Notes: generated from the letters alone by a model not told the origin. A stretch of DNA of 64,000 nt from Novacetimonas pomaceti (GCF_003207955.1 NZ_NOXG01000001.1:248001-312000); one strand, 5' to 3'. Numbered from the stretch's first letter, positions 1-8,566 are shown. Numbers and translations: made by a program.

Positions 1-1
1 C

Positions 2-1000
2 ACGCCCGCGCTGCGCCGGGCGGTGGCCGAACGGTTCCGCCTTGATTCCGGGCTGGATTACACGTCCGATGAAATCATCGTCTCCTCCGGGGGGAAGCAG
101 GTCATCTACAACGCGATGGTCGCGACCATAAACCCCGGGGACGAGGCGATCATTCCCGCGCCCTGCTGGGTTTCGTATCCCGATATCGTCGCCCTGGCCG
201 AAGGGACGCCCATTGTCGTGCCGTGCATGGCCGAACACGGCTTCAAGATGCGTCCTGCCGACCTGGAGGCCGCGATCACGCCGCGCACCAAGTGGCTGCT
301 GCTCAATTCGCCCAACAACCCGACCGGGGCGGCCTACAGTGCCGCGGAACTGCGCGGGCTGTGCGATGTGCTGCTGCGTCATCCCGATGTGTGGATCCTG
401 ACCGACGATATCTATGACAAGCTGGTGTATGACGGGTTCAGGCCCGCCACCATCGTGCAGGTCGAACCCCGCCTGCGCGATCGCACGATCACCATGAATG
501 GCGTGTCCAAGGCCTATGCCATGACCGGCTGGCGTATCGGTTTCGCCGGCGCGCCGGTGGAACTGATCCGCGCCATGAACAAGCTGCAGGGACAGTCCAC
601 CTCCGGCCCGTCCTCCATCAGTCAGGCGGCGGCGCTGGAAGCGCTGAGCGGCCCGCAGGATTTCATCGCCGAAATGGTCGCCACCTATCAGCAGCGGCGC
701 GATCTTGTGGTTGGCATGCTCAACCAGGCCTCCGGCCTGCGATGCGCAACGCCGGAGGGCGCGTTCTATGTCTTCCCCTCGCTGCGGGGCTGCCTGGGCA
801 GCACCAGCGCGGGTGGCGCGCGTATCGACAGCGACCGGGATTTCGTGACCGCCCTTCTGGATGAGGAAGGCGTGGCGGCCGTCCATGGCAGTGCCTTCAT
901 GTTCGCCGGGCATTTCCGCATTTCGTATGCCACCGACACCGAAAGCCTGAAGGAGGCCTGCCTGCGCATCCAGCGTTTCTGTGGCGGCCTGCGGCGCTGA
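2..1000 (+). CDS. Pyridoxal-phosphate aminotransferase class I (aspartate aminotransferase type), 5'-truncated by window
   Basis: The reading frame is open from the first bases (TPALRRAVAERF precedes the first possible GTG at 23), so the gene starts before the window; about 332 C-terminal residues are visible. The frame has the marks of a class I/II aminotransferase: SSGGKQVIYNA, the NSPNNPTG loop, DDIYDKLVYDG, and the PLP-lysine motif NGVSKAYAMTGWR around 500-535. The family transfers an amino group between aspartate (or a similar amino acid) and 2-oxoglutarate in the cytosol. It sits 17 bp before a second, closely similar aminotransferase. Substrate cannot be told from sequence; aspartate is the family default. 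Confidence 0.9.
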   Translation, partial: TPALRRAVAERFRLDSGLDYTSDEIIVSSGGKQVIYNAMVATINPGDEAIIPAPCWVSYPDIVALAEGTPIVVPCMAEHGFKMRPADLEAAITPRTKWLLLNSPNNPTGAAYSAAELRGLCDVLLRHPDVWILTDDIYDKLVYDGFRPATIVQVEPRLRDRTITMNGVSKAYAMTGWRIGFAGAPVELIRAMNKLQGQSTSGPSSISQAAALEALSGPQDFIAEMVATYQQRRDLVVGMLNQASGLRCATPEGAFYVFPSLRGCLGSTSAGGARIDSDRDFVTALLDEEGVAAVHGSAFMFAGHFRISYATDTESLKEACLRIQRFCGGLRR

Positions 1001-1017
1001 GAAGGGGACGGACGATT

Positions 1018-2253
1018 ATGGCAACCGGTAATAATGACGATGCTGCCGCCGACGGGTTCCTGTCGGGATGCATGACGCGGCTGGAGGTACCGGCCACCAT
1101 CGCCATGGCCCAGCGCGCGCGCGCGCTGCGCGGACGGGGGGAAGAGGTGCTGTCCCTCGCGCTGGGGGAGCCGGATTTCCCGACGCCCGCCGAGGTGATC
1201 GAGGCCGCCCATCGCGCGGCCCTTGACGGGCAGACGAAATATCCGCCCGTGGAGGGGACGCCCGCGCTCAAGGCCGCGATCATCAGGAAATTCGCGCGTG
1301 AAAACGGCCTGACCTACGAACCGTCGGAAATAATGGTTTCCAATGGAGGCAAGCAGGTCATCTTCAACGCGTTCATGGCGACCCTCAACCCGGGGGACGA
1401 GGTGATCGTCCCCTCTCCCTACTGGGTCAGCTATCCGCTGATCATCAGCCTGTTCGGTGGCGTGCCGGTTTTCGTCGACTGTCCGGAGGAGACGGGGTTC
1501 CGTCTGGGCGCGGCGGCGCTGGAGGCCGCGATCACGCCGCGCACCAAGTGGCTCGTGCTCAACTTTCCCAACAATCCGACAGGGGCCACGACCACCCGCG
1601 CCGACCTTGAGGCGATCGCCGAAGTCCTGCGCCGCCACCCACAGGTCCATGTCCTGTCGGATGAGATTTATGAGCATCTCGTCTATGACGGGAAGACGCA
1701 TGTTTCCATCGCGCAGGTCGCGCCTGACCTGAAGCCGCGTGTCCTGACGCTCAATGGCGTGTCCAAGGCCTATGCCATGACCGGCTGGCGCGTGGGCTAT
1801 GTCGGGGGTCCCGCCTGGCTGATCCGCGCGATGGGCAGCATACAGGGCAGTTCCACCTCTGGCATCTGCAGCATCAGCCAGGCGGCGTCCGTCGCGGCCC
1901 TTGATGGGCCGCCGGGTGTGGTGGAGGTGATGCGCGAAACCTATGACCGTCGCCGCAGGATGGTCGTGTCCGCGCTGCGCCAGATCCCGCAGCTGACCTG
2001 CGCAATGCCCCAGGGCGCGTTCTATGTCTATCCGGGGATTGCGGCGTGCATCGGCCGGACCAGCGCGGGCGGCCGACGCCTGGACACGGACGAGGATTTC
2101 GCCATCGCCCTGCTGGAGGAGGAGCATGTCGCGGTCGTCCACGGCAGCGCCTTTGGCAAGGGGCCGTATATACGGCTGTCCTATGCGACCTCCGACGATA
2201 TCCTGCGCGACGCCTGTGGTCGCATTGCGCGGTTCGTCGCCGGGCTAACCTGA
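1018..2253 (+). CDS. Aspartate aminotransferase-type PLP enzyme (tandem paralogue)
   Basis: A 411-residue, full-length class I aminotransferase. The N-terminus (MTRLEVPATIAMAQRARALR) and the LALGEPDFPTP motif are typical of alphaproteobacterial AspC. Other motifs are SNGGKQVIFNAF, NFPNNPTG, SDEIYEHLVYDG and the Schiff-base lysine motif NGVSKAYAMTGWR. The ATG follows a GGGGAC ribosome site. It is a tandem paralogue of the truncated gene upstream, with runs of identical residues throughout (for example NGVSKAYAMTGWR). Its last codons overlap the end of the convergent membrane-protein gene by 9 bp. Predicted role: aspartate/oxaloacetate transamination; a prephenate or other side activity is possible. 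Confidence 0.9.
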   Translation: MATGNNDDAAADGFLSGCMTRLEVPATIAMAQRARALRGRGEEVLSLALGEPDFPTPAEVIEAAHRAALDGQTKYPPVEGTPALKAAIIRKFARENGLTYEPSEIMVSNGGKQVIFNAFMATLNPGDEVIVPSPYWVSYPLIISLFGGVPVFVDCPEETGFRLGAAALEAAITPRTKWLVLNFPNNPTGATTTRADLEAIAEVLRRHPQVHVLSDEIYEHLVYDGKTHVSIAQVAPDLKPRVLTLNGVSKAYAMTGWRVGYVGGPAWLIRAMGSIQGSSTSGICSISQAASVAALDGPPGVVEVMRETYDRRRRMVVSALRQIPQLTCAMPQGAFYVYPGIAACIGRTSAGGRRLDTDEDFAIALLEEEHVAVVHGSAFGKGPYIRLSYATSDDILRDACGRIARFVAGLT

Positions 2254-2742
2254 CGTCTGTCCGTCGGTTGCCGGCGGGGAAAGCGCGAATATGCCTTCTG
2301 TCAGGATGGCTGGCAGAAGGAACGCGGCCACCGGAAAACCGCACAGCCCCATGGCGACGCCGGTTGCGACCATGGCGGTGACGTAGGCCAGTCGTCCGCC
2401 CACCCGTTCCGCCATGACGAAGGCAAAGGCCCCGCCGATGCCGATGACAGCACCCGCTGCCGTGCGCAGGGGGTGCTGTCCCGCGCCATGGCCCATGCTG
2501 TCTATGATCTGGCTAAGGGCTGATGACTGGTCCACGGACGTGCCGCTCATGCCGAACATCAGCGAAAAGGGCAGGATCAGCACGCTCAGCACGTCGCGCA
2601 GCAGGCTGACAAGGCCACTGACGAGGGGGATGAGCAGCAATATGGCCACGGACGAACTGGTGCTCAGCGCCACGATCACCAGTCCGATCCGTCGCTGCTG
2701 TGCGGGTGTCATCGGATGGTCGTGCATCCGTCGTGCCTCCAT
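2245..2742 (-). CDS. Hypothetical integral membrane protein
   Basis: 165 residues with several hydrophobic segments: about 20-45 (IGLVIVALSTSSSVAILLLI), 45-65, 90-110 and 118-150, suggesting about four inner-membrane helices. I do not recognise a family. Internal methionines at residues 6 and 11 are alternative starts. It is convergent with the aminotransferase and overlaps its 3' end by 9 bp, which argues for a real, compactly placed gene. No neighbour suggests a function. Confidence 0.6.
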   Translation of the reverse strand: MEARRMHDHPMTPAQQRRIGLVIVALSTSSSVAILLLIPLVSGLVSLLRDVLSVLILPFSLMFGMSGTSVDQSSALSQIIDSMGHGAGQHPLRTAAGAVIGIGGAFAFVMAERVGGRLAYVTAMVATGVAMGLCGFPVAAFLLPAILTEGIFALSPPATDGQTSG

Positions 2743-2837
2743 GCCGGCTAGCAGTGCGGCAAGCGTGTTCTATGGTGACGGGCGCAGATGGTCAGGGCCC
2801 GGCATGTCCGGAAATAACGTCCCGGCTGATGTCAGGT

Positions 2838-3548
2838 TTATTTCTTGCGGATCCACCATTTTACTGGCTCTTCTTCTTCCTCTTCCCCGACCGTATCGAT
2901 GACGGGCGCCTGAACACGCCGGGGCGCCTGTGCCGTCACGCGCGCGCGGCGGGCGGAGGCGTTTTCTTCCTTCAGCTGTTCGATCTGCGCCTGTGCCGCG
3001 TACAGTTCGGTCTTGAGGCCAAGTATTTCCTCGTCCTTGCGCGCGATCGTGTTCTTGGCTTCGCCCAGCATGATTTCCGCATGGCCGATCCGGGTTTCCA
3101 GTCCCCGGATATTGCCCAGCACTTCATGCCGCTGGCGTTCGGCGGTTTCACGCAGTTTCTGTTCGATCTGGATCCGGTTGCGCAGCTGTTCCAGTTCGCC
3201 GCTGCTTTCGGCCTGTACATGAAGCGTGCGCGTGGATGTCGGGCGCGTCGAAATATTGTGGTGTTCCACGCGGACATCACCGTCCTGCACGAACTTGCGG
3301 CGGCGCGCCCCGGTTTCGGGCAGTCGCGGCTGCCGCTTGGGCTGCTGCGGGCGTCGGGGCTGTTCAGGGGTGGACGGACGCGCGGGCGCCTTGCCCTGCT
3401 GCTGCCCCTTGCCCAGACGTTCAAGCGCCTGACGCAGGGCCATTTCATTGACTTCGTCGCGGTGAGGGGAGGCATCCTGATCTTCTTCACCGGGGAAGGA
3501 CAGGAATTCATTATATGATGACACGGTCAGACTCTTTGATAGATACAA
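2838..3548 (-). CDS. Hypothetical coiled-coil protein with acidic C-terminus
   Basis: Up to 236 residues. The N-terminal third is polar. Residues about 50-85 are Pro/Gln/Arg-rich (RRPQQPKRQPRLPE) and probably disordered. Residues about 110-200 form a heptad-like helix (ELEQLRNRIQIEQKLRETAE and on), a likely coiled coil. The end carries a run of six glutamates and then a basic KWWIRKK tail. No signal peptide or membrane helix is visible. The 3548 start is TTG; the only downstream ATG is codon 36 (3443), so the start is uncertain. I recognise no family. A scaffold or cell-envelope/cytoskeletal partner is possible, but that is inference from composition alone. Confidence 0.6.
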   Translation of the reverse strand: MYLSKSLTVSSYNEFLSFPGEEDQDASPHRDEVNEMALRQALERLGKGQQQGKAPARPSTPEQPRRPQQPKRQPRLPETGARRRKFVQDGDVRVEHHNISTRPTSTRTLHVQAESSGELEQLRNRIQIEQKLRETAERQRHEVLGNIRGLETRIGHAEIMLGEAKNTIARKDEEILGLKTELYAAQAQIEQLKEENASARRARVTAQAPRRVQAPVIDTVGEEEEEEPVKWWIRKK

Positions 3549-4015
3549 AGCCGAGGATCTGGGGAAAGGAATACCAATGCATGAAATAGGAAATTATTCC
3601 TATTTTCGATATTCCAAGATTTCACACCTGAAGATGACTTCCCGACTATGTAACCTTTATTCACATGGGAATGCAAGCATCCATCCAGATATTGTCGGAT
3701 GTTCATTTTTGCATGGAATGCAAGTATTACTTGCGTTCACATCGCAGCGCCAGCGAACAGGATCTGTTTTGTGCGGAACGGGCGCGGTATTGTTGCCATC
3801 CATGAAGTATAGGAATATATGTTTCGATATGGATATGTCATGCATCCATCACATGGTCTTGTGGTAAGGTTTTTTCTGTCAGGCCAGTATTGAACCTTCC
3901 TGTGTGAAAGCGATAGCATCGCAACCCGAACCGCCCATAAGCATGCCGGCGGGACATGACCCGGAAGGAAGCGGGTCCAAGAATGAACGAAACAATGCCG
4001 GGGGCAGGGTGTGTG
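3549..4015. other. A+T-rich divergent intergenic region upstream of gluconate kinase
   Basis: About 470 bp between two divergent genes, visibly poorer in G+C than the rest of the window. It holds a perfect 15-nt palindrome (3720-3734) and a repeated GGAATGCAAG (near 3668 and 3715). An open frame of 96 codons (3577-3867) has no recognisable protein character, so I treat the region as regulatory rather than coding. Confidence 0.5.
3720..3734. promoter_or_regulatory. 15-nt perfect palindrome, candidate operator
   Basis: GCAAGTA-T-TACTTGC is a perfect inverted repeat with a 1-nt centre. It lies in the A+T-rich region between the divergent coiled-coil gene and gntK, about 280 bp before the gntK start. 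The size and symmetry fit a dimeric repressor site. Which regulator would bind is unknown. Confidence 0.35.
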
Positions 4016-4597
4016 ATGTCGGAAAATACGTCCATCACGGTGCAGGGACTGGCGCGTCCGTCGCCCATGCTGGAAAAAACCGGAAGCCCCTGCGTGCTGG
4101 TGGTCATGGGGGTGTCGGGCTGCGGGAAGTCCACCTTCGCCCAGATGCTGGCGGAGCGCCTGGGATGCCCCGTGGTCGAAGGCGACGACCTTCATCCGCC
4201 CGCCAATATCGCCAAGATGGCGTCGGGAACGCCGCTTACGGATGCGGACCGGCAGCCGTGGCTGGAACAGATCGGCGAACAGGTCAGGCAATGGGTCACC
4301 GCGCGGCAGAAGGGCGTGCTGACCTGTTCATCGCTGAAACGGAAATACCGCACGGTCATTTCAAATGGGCATGAGCGGGTCTGTTTCGTCTATCTGAAGG
4401 GCAGCCGTGACGGCGTAAAGGCGCGCCTGCAGGAACGCAGCGGACATTTCATGCCGCCCAGCATGCTGGACAGTCAGTTCGCCACGCTGGAAGAGCCGCT
4501 GGAGGATGAAATCGTTCTTGAACTCGACGCCAGCGCCACGCGTGAGGAGCTGCTGGAGGCCGCCTGCGCGGCCCTGCGGGGGCTGGAGGGCGCCTGA
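4016..4597 (+). CDS. gntK: Gluconate kinase (gluconokinase)
   Basis: Phosphorylates D-gluconate to 6-phosphogluconate, feeding the pentose phosphate pathway; this fits acetic acid bacteria, which oxidise glucose to gluconate in the periplasm. Seen: P-loop GVSGCGKS near residue 32, GDDLHPPANIAKM, TPLTDADRQPWL and CSSLKRKYR, all standard for the small P-loop gluconokinases. The chosen ATG gives 193 aa and has a GGGGGCAGGG stretch 6 bp upstream. Earlier in-frame ATGs (3956, 3983) would add a poorly conserved leader, and 4067 is also possible. Its stop at 4597 directly abuts the stop of the convergent cobalamin adenosyltransferase. Confidence 0.9.
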   Translation: MSENTSITVQGLARPSPMLEKTGSPCVLVVMGVSGCGKSTFAQMLAERLGCPVVEGDDLHPPANIAKMASGTPLTDADRQPWLEQIGEQVRQWVTARQKGVLTCSSLKRKYRTVISNGHERVCFVYLKGSRDGVKARLQERSGHFMPPSMLDSQFATLEEPLEDEIVLELDASATREELLEAACAALRGLEGA

Positions 4598-5182
4598 TCA
4601 GTCGCAGAAACTGTCGGGCAGCCATGAAATATCATCGCGCCCATCGGCATTGAGGTGCCGTCCCAGCACGAAGAAATAATCCGACAGCCGGTTCAGGCAG
4701 GCAAGGATCGTGCCATCCAGTGGTGCTGCGCGATGCAGGCTGACCATGCGCCGTTCCGCGCGGCGGATGACGGTGCGGGCCAGATGCGCCTGCGCCGCCG
4801 CGGGCGTTCCCCCCGGCAGGACGAAACTGGTCAGCGGGGCCTGTGCCGCGCGCAGGCGTTCGATTTCGCGTTCCAGGACATACATCGCGGCAGGGCCGGC
4901 CGCGAATGCCTCCGGCCCCTTGTCCGGCTGGCAGACAATGCCCCCGATATCGAACAGCAGTGACTGGATGCGCCGCAGGAACGCCACTTCCTGCGGCTGG
5001 GGCGTATCCTGTGCCGGGGGCGTGCAGGCCGCCCGCAGCACGCCGATGACGGCATTGGCCTCATCCAGCGTGCCCAGCGCCTCGATCCTCAGGTCGTCCT
5101 TTTCAACGCGTGCGCCATTGCCCAGTGATGTCCGTCCTTTGTCCCCGCCACGGGTCACAACCCGGTCGATCCGAATGGTCAT
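4598..5182 (-). CDS. Cob(I)alamin adenosyltransferase, PduO type
   Basis: 194 residues. Transfers the adenosyl group of ATP to cob(I)alamin to make adenosylcobalamin. The N-terminus VVTRGGDKGRTSLGNG carries the ATP-binding signature of the PduO/MMAB family. Further on are FDIGGI, FVLPGG and the C-terminal RRAERRMVSL...LNRLSDYFFVLGR helix pair typical of the trimeric enzyme. Length matches the family (about 190). It ends base-to-base with gntK (no gap). No cobalamin biosynthesis genes are adjacent, so it may serve salvage. Confidence 0.93.
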   Translation of the reverse strand: MTIRIDRVVTRGGDKGRTSLGNGARVEKDDLRIEALGTLDEANAVIGVLRAACTPPAQDTPQPQEVAFLRRIQSLLFDIGGIVCQPDKGPEAFAAGPAAMYVLEREIERLRAAQAPLTSFVLPGGTPAAAQAHLARTVIRRAERRMVSLHRAAPLDGTILACLNRLSDYFFVLGRHLNADGRDDISWLPDSFCD

Positions 5183-5306
5183 CAGTTCTCTATCCGCGCG
5201 TTATGGGTCAGCTGGAAATGGGGCGGGGGACGGGATGGCGACAGTCTGCCCCGTCATGTCGCGCAAGGGGCATATTGCGCGGACGGCAGGCTGTCGCCGG
5301 TGCGGG

Positions 5307-5858
5307 TCAGTGGGTCGCGGTCGGCTTTTTCGCGCCCAGCTTCAGCGTCGCGTTCAGGTGCGCCTGCGTCGCGTCCGCCGTGGCGGAGGCATAGGCCTTC
5401 AGGTCGGGATCGGACGCGGATTCCGCCTCGTTCTGGAACATGGCGAGCGCATCGCTGTGGGACTGCGCCTCGATATCGAGGTAGTCGCGGTCGAACTTGT
5501 GACCCTTTTCGGTCTTCAGGCGATCGATGATCTGCTGTTCGTCGGTGCTCATGTCCTTGTTCAGCTCAAGGCCATGCTGCAGGGCCAGGGCGGACAGCTT
5601 GTTCTGGTTTTCGGTATGCTGCTTGACCAGGTCGGCGGCCATGTCCTTTACCTTGCCACGCTTTGCCTGGGTCGTGGCCAGCTGCGAAATCTCGATTTCG
5701 AACGTGTTCACCTCGGTGGCGTTCTCGGCGAAGGTCGTGTCCGAATCAGTGAAAGGCGGCGGTGCCGGGGGGGCTGCGGTTTTCGGGGCACGTGCAAAGG
5801 AAGTGACAGGCAGCACTGCGACCGAAGCGCAGAGAAACCAGGCAGCGTATTTTTTCAT
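5307..5858 (-). CDS. DUF4142-domain exported protein
   Basis: 183 residues. Residues 1-24 (MKKYAAWFLCASVAVLPVTS and on) form a signal peptide ending near FARA. The mature part is mostly helical: a TFAENATEVNTFEIEISQLA stretch, then KVKDMAADLVKQHTENQNKLSALA, characteristic of DUF4142, a ferritin-like helical-bundle domain found in exported proteins and linked in some species to stress. It probably acts in the periplasm. It stands alone, convergent to nothing, with an unassigned region before it. Function otherwise unknown. Confidence 0.85.
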   Translation of the reverse strand: MKKYAAWFLCASVAVLPVTSFARAPKTAAPPAPPPFTDSDTTFAENATEVNTFEIEISQLATTQAKRGKVKDMAADLVKQHTENQNKLSALALQHGLELNKDMSTDEQQIIDRLKTEKGHKFDRDYLDIEAQSHSDALAMFQNEAESASDPDLKAYASATADATQAHLNATLKLGAKKPTATH

Positions 5859-6232
5859 GTATCAGTTTCCTAATGAGAAATATTCGGACGACCCGCTGAA
5901 CGTGTGGGAAAGTCTAGCAGTTTTGCCCCTGCCGACAAACCCGCATTAAAGGTTTTATCGGTATTTTCGTCATCTTCGCGATCATGGCGGCCCGTGCCGG
6001 GCGGGACAGGCAGGGCAGGATGATACGGACCGGGCGCGCGCGTGACGCGTGGATGCGATGCCCGCGCCCGTGGGGTCCCTATGGCGATCCTCCGCGACGG
6101 TCCCATGCAGGCGTAACATGGAACATGGCGTCGTGACCTGTATGGGCCATGCGTGGTTTATGGGTTACATGATCGCGCGATACGCGGATCCTTTCCTCCG
6201 TGCCCCTGCTATTCCCTGTCGTGGATGCCCCG
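5859..6232. other. Divergent intergenic region, no gene seen
   Basis: About 370 bp between the DUF4142 gene and the DUF423 gene. The 100 bp next to the DUF4142 start is A+T-richer and probably holds its promoter. I see no RNA gene, clear hairpin terminator or convincing small ORF; the short frames here (for example 5870-6106 minus) look like composition artefacts. Confidence 0.4.
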
Positions 6233-6610
6233 ATGCCGACTGTCATTCGCTTTTTGATGTCCCTTGCCGCCTTTGCCGCGCTGATCGGCGTGATCGCGGG
6301 TGCGTTCGTCGCGCACCTGCCGGACCATTTCTTTGGCGCGGGCGGGCGGGATATGGCGCGACAGGCCATACAGATGGAAATGTGGCATGCCCTGGCGCTG
6401 CTGGCGATCGGCGTCATCATGATGCAGGTCGGCTGCCGGTGGCTGGTATCACTGGCGGGATGCACCATGGCGGCGGGGATGTGCATATTCTGCGGGGCGG
6501 TCTATTTCACGGCATTTACCGGGGTGCATCTGGGCGCGGTGGCGCCCACCGGCGGCAGCCTGCTGATGCTGTCATGGCTGCTGCTCGCGGTCGGGATCAT
6601 CCGTTCATGA
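6233..6610 (+). CDS. DUF423 family small membrane protein
   Basis: 125 residues with four predicted membrane helices: MPTVIRFLMSLAAFAALIGV at the start, then about 45-62, 68-88 and 100-122. The pattern AAFAALIGVIAGAFVAH, the HALALLAIGV segment and the final PTGGSLLMLSWLLLAVG match the DUF423/YgdD family. Members are inner-membrane proteins of unknown role. The ATG at 6233 fits the family start better than the frame's upstream codons. Its stop overlaps the start of the downstream methyltransferase (ATGA at 6607-6610), so the two are probably translated together. Confidence 0.85.
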   Translation: MPTVIRFLMSLAAFAALIGVIAGAFVAHLPDHFFGAGGRDMARQAIQMEMWHALALLAIGVIMMQVGCRWLVSLAGCTMAAGMCIFCGAVYFTAFTGVHLGAVAPTGGSLLMLSWLLLAVGIIRS

Positions 6611-7596
6611 ACGGCGGGGAAGACGCCCGCCGCATGCCCGCACCGTCCGGCGCGGCGGCAGGCGACATGCCGGTTGCCGCGGCGTACCTTGCCGCGCCGG
6701 GGTTCGAGGCACCGCTGGAACACGAACTGCATCGGCAGGGCGTGGATGTCACCTGGCACGGCCGCCTTGCGCTGACATCCGCGCCGCCGGTGCGCAGCGC
6801 CTGGGCGCTGGAGACATGGACCGCGCCACGGATATGCGACGTGTCCTCCATCAAGGGGGCGGCGCGTGACCTGCGCGCGATCCAGCGCAACTGGGCCGGG
6901 TATGCGCCCGACCTGCATCGCCGCTCCGCGCTGATTGCGCAGAACCTGCCCCCGCTGAGCGCGCGGCCGCTGGTTTTCCCCTCCCTCCCGCCGCAGGGGC
7001 ATCTCGGGGCATGGACGCTGCTGTCCGCCGACAGGATGCTGCTGTCGCCGCGCAAGACCTCGCCCTTCGTCAACGGGGAGGTCCATTTCGTGGAGGACCG
7101 GCAGGGGCCACCCTCGCGCGCCTATCTCAAGCTGTGGGAGGCCTTCACGCGCCTGGGGCGCTGGCCCGGCAGGGGGGAGACGTGCCTTGACCTGGGCGCT
7201 TCGCCGGGGGGATGGACATGGGTGGCCGCGCGGTGCGGTGCGGAGGTGATCGCGGTGGATCGCGCCGACCTCGACCCGCGCGTCGCGGCGATGGCGGGGG
7301 TGAGCACACGTCGCGAAAGCGCCTTTGGCCTTGATCCCGCGACGCTTCCGCCCGTGGACTGGCTGCTGTCGGACATCATCGCCTATCCCGCGCGCCTGCT
7401 GGGGCTGGCGCGGCGCTGGATCGAAAGCGGCCGGGCCGCGCGGATGGTCCTGACCATAAAGTTCCAGGGCGAGACCGACCATGACACGGCGGAGCAGTTC
7501 GCGGCCCTGCCGGGCGGCACGGTGCGGCATCTGTGGAACAACAAGCACGAACTGACATTCTTCTGGACGCGCGAGGGCACGCCGCAGGTCGCATAG
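6607..7596 (+). CDS. SAM-dependent RNA methyltransferase, RlmM/FtsJ-like
   Basis: 329 residues. The C-terminal half is a Rossmann methyltransferase: CLDLGASPGGWTWVAARCGAEVIAVDRADLD (SAM-binding motif I about residue 200), then WLLSDIIAYP and VLTIKFQG, giving the D and K positions of the FtsJ/RlmM catalytic set. The N-terminal half resembles the THUMP-like part of RlmM, the enzyme that 2'-O-methylates a cytidine in 23S rRNA. Start is the ATG of the ATGA overlap with the DUF423 gene. The target cannot be read from sequence; 23S rRNA is the best guess. Confidence 0.8.
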   Translation: MNGGEDARRMPAPSGAAAGDMPVAAAYLAAPGFEAPLEHELHRQGVDVTWHGRLALTSAPPVRSAWALETWTAPRICDVSSIKGAARDLRAIQRNWAGYAPDLHRRSALIAQNLPPLSARPLVFPSLPPQGHLGAWTLLSADRMLLSPRKTSPFVNGEVHFVEDRQGPPSRAYLKLWEAFTRLGRWPGRGETCLDLGASPGGWTWVAARCGAEVIAVDRADLDPRVAAMAGVSTRRESAFGLDPATLPPVDWLLSDIIAYPARLLGLARRWIESGRAARMVLTIKFQGETDHDTAEQFAALPGGTVRHLWNNKHELTFFWTREGTPQVA

Positions 7597-7612
7597 GCGA
7601 CGCGCGGGCGGG

Positions 7613-7930
7613 TCAGGACGGGGTGTGGCGACGCCGGCGCCGACGTTCGATCAGGTATTCGCCCGCATGGACGATCCCGATGGCGATCACGCAGCAGACA
7701 AGGGCAACGGCCATGATGATGGTGCGTTCGCGATCGGTCTCGTCCGCCGCGCCTGTCAGGCGATAGACCATCAGCCACATGTCCGATCCGGCGATGCGGT
7801 CGACAAGGGCCGCGACCGTGGCGCTGTAGCGCAGGCTGGCCATCAGCAGGACCGTAAGCACCAGGACACAGCCTGTTTTCAGCAATGTGCGCGTCAGGGG
7901 AACACCGGAAGTTGCGTCGTCATTCTTCAT
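7613..7930 (-). CDS. Small hypothetical membrane protein
   Basis: 105 residues with two hydrophobic segments (about 18-35, CVLVLTVLLMASLRYSATV, and about 68-90, TIIMAVALVCCVIAIGIVHA), ending in a very basic tail (ERRRRRRHTPS) that should lie in the cytoplasm. The ATG at 7930 gives a compact gene, convergent with the methyltransferase and divergent from the thioredoxin-like gene. I recognise no family. Confidence 0.55.
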   Translation of the reverse strand: MKNDDATSGVPLTRTLLKTGCVLVLTVLLMASLRYSATVAALVDRIAGSDMWLMVYRLTGAADETDRERTIIMAVALVCCVIAIGIVHAGEYLIERRRRRRHTPS

Positions 7931-8005
7931 GCGGCTAGGCTACCTTGCTTTCGGGACCCGACATGGGTCGCAAGCGGGAAAATGGCACGATGGGAACAGG
8001 CTGGC

Positions 8006-8545
8006 ATGAATAATCCGTCGGGACGTGTGTCACGCGCCATCAGGCGTACGGGCCTGCTGGCGGGGGCGGTGGTGGCAATGGTGTCATGGGTCACGCATCT
8101 GGCCCGGGCGGATACCCCGCCGCAGGTGGGCGACCTCAGGCCCACGGTCCCGGCGCAGCCTTATGGCCCGGCCGCCGGGGCGCAGGAGCAGATATCAAAG
8201 GCCTTTGAGCAGGCGCGGGCGACAGGGCGCAAGGTGCTGCTGGATTTTGGCGGGAACTGGTGTCCCGACTGCCGGATCCTGTCGGGCCTGATGGAGGATC
8301 CCGCCGTCGCCCCATGGATCGCGCGGCATTTCGTGGTGGCGATGATCAATGTCGAACGCATGAATACCAATCTGGAGTTCCTGACGCAACGCGGCCTCCA
8401 CATAGAGGCGGTGCCCACGGTCCTGATCCTGACGGCGCAGGGAAAACTGCTCAATGCCGACGGACTGACGGCGCTGGGGGATGCGCGTTCCATGTCCTCG
8501 CAGGCGGTGATTGACCTGCTGGCCAGCTGGGATGCGCGCACCTGA
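8006..8545 (+). CDS. Thioredoxin-fold exported protein
   Basis: 179 residues. An N-terminal hydrophobic stretch (TGLLAGAVVAMVSWVTHLARA) looks like a signal peptide, placing the protein in the periplasm. The thioredoxin domain follows: KVLLDFGGNWCPDCRILS carries the CxxC redox motif (CPDC), and VPTVLIL has the cis-proline. This is the thioredoxin_7/DsbD-gamma-like type rather than classical TrxA. Likely a thiol-disulfide reductase. An in-frame ATG at 7982 is an alternative start. Confidence 0.82.
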   Translation: MNNPSGRVSRAIRRTGLLAGAVVAMVSWVTHLARADTPPQVGDLRPTVPAQPYGPAAGAQEQISKAFEQARATGRKVLLDFGGNWCPDCRILSGLMEDPAVAPWIARHFVVAMINVERMNTNLEFLTQRGLHIEAVPTVLILTAQGKLLNADGLTALGDARSMSSQAVIDLLASWDART

Positions 8546-8566
8546 CGCGGCGCAGGGGGCTTTGCT

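Noticed and set aside
766..2142. 458-codon frame on the minus strand
   Set aside because: Lies antisense to the two aminotransferases, whose motifs are clear; Arg/His-rich composition is typical of antisense frames in high-G+C genes.
3577..3867. 96-codon plus-strand frame in the A+T-rich gap
   Set aside because: An A-rich ribosome-like site precedes it, but the peptide has no domain, signal or plausible composition, and it fills a probable regulatory region.
5870..6106. 78-codon minus-strand frame
   Set aside because: Arg/Pro-rich, no ribosome site, overlaps the probable DUF4142 promoter.
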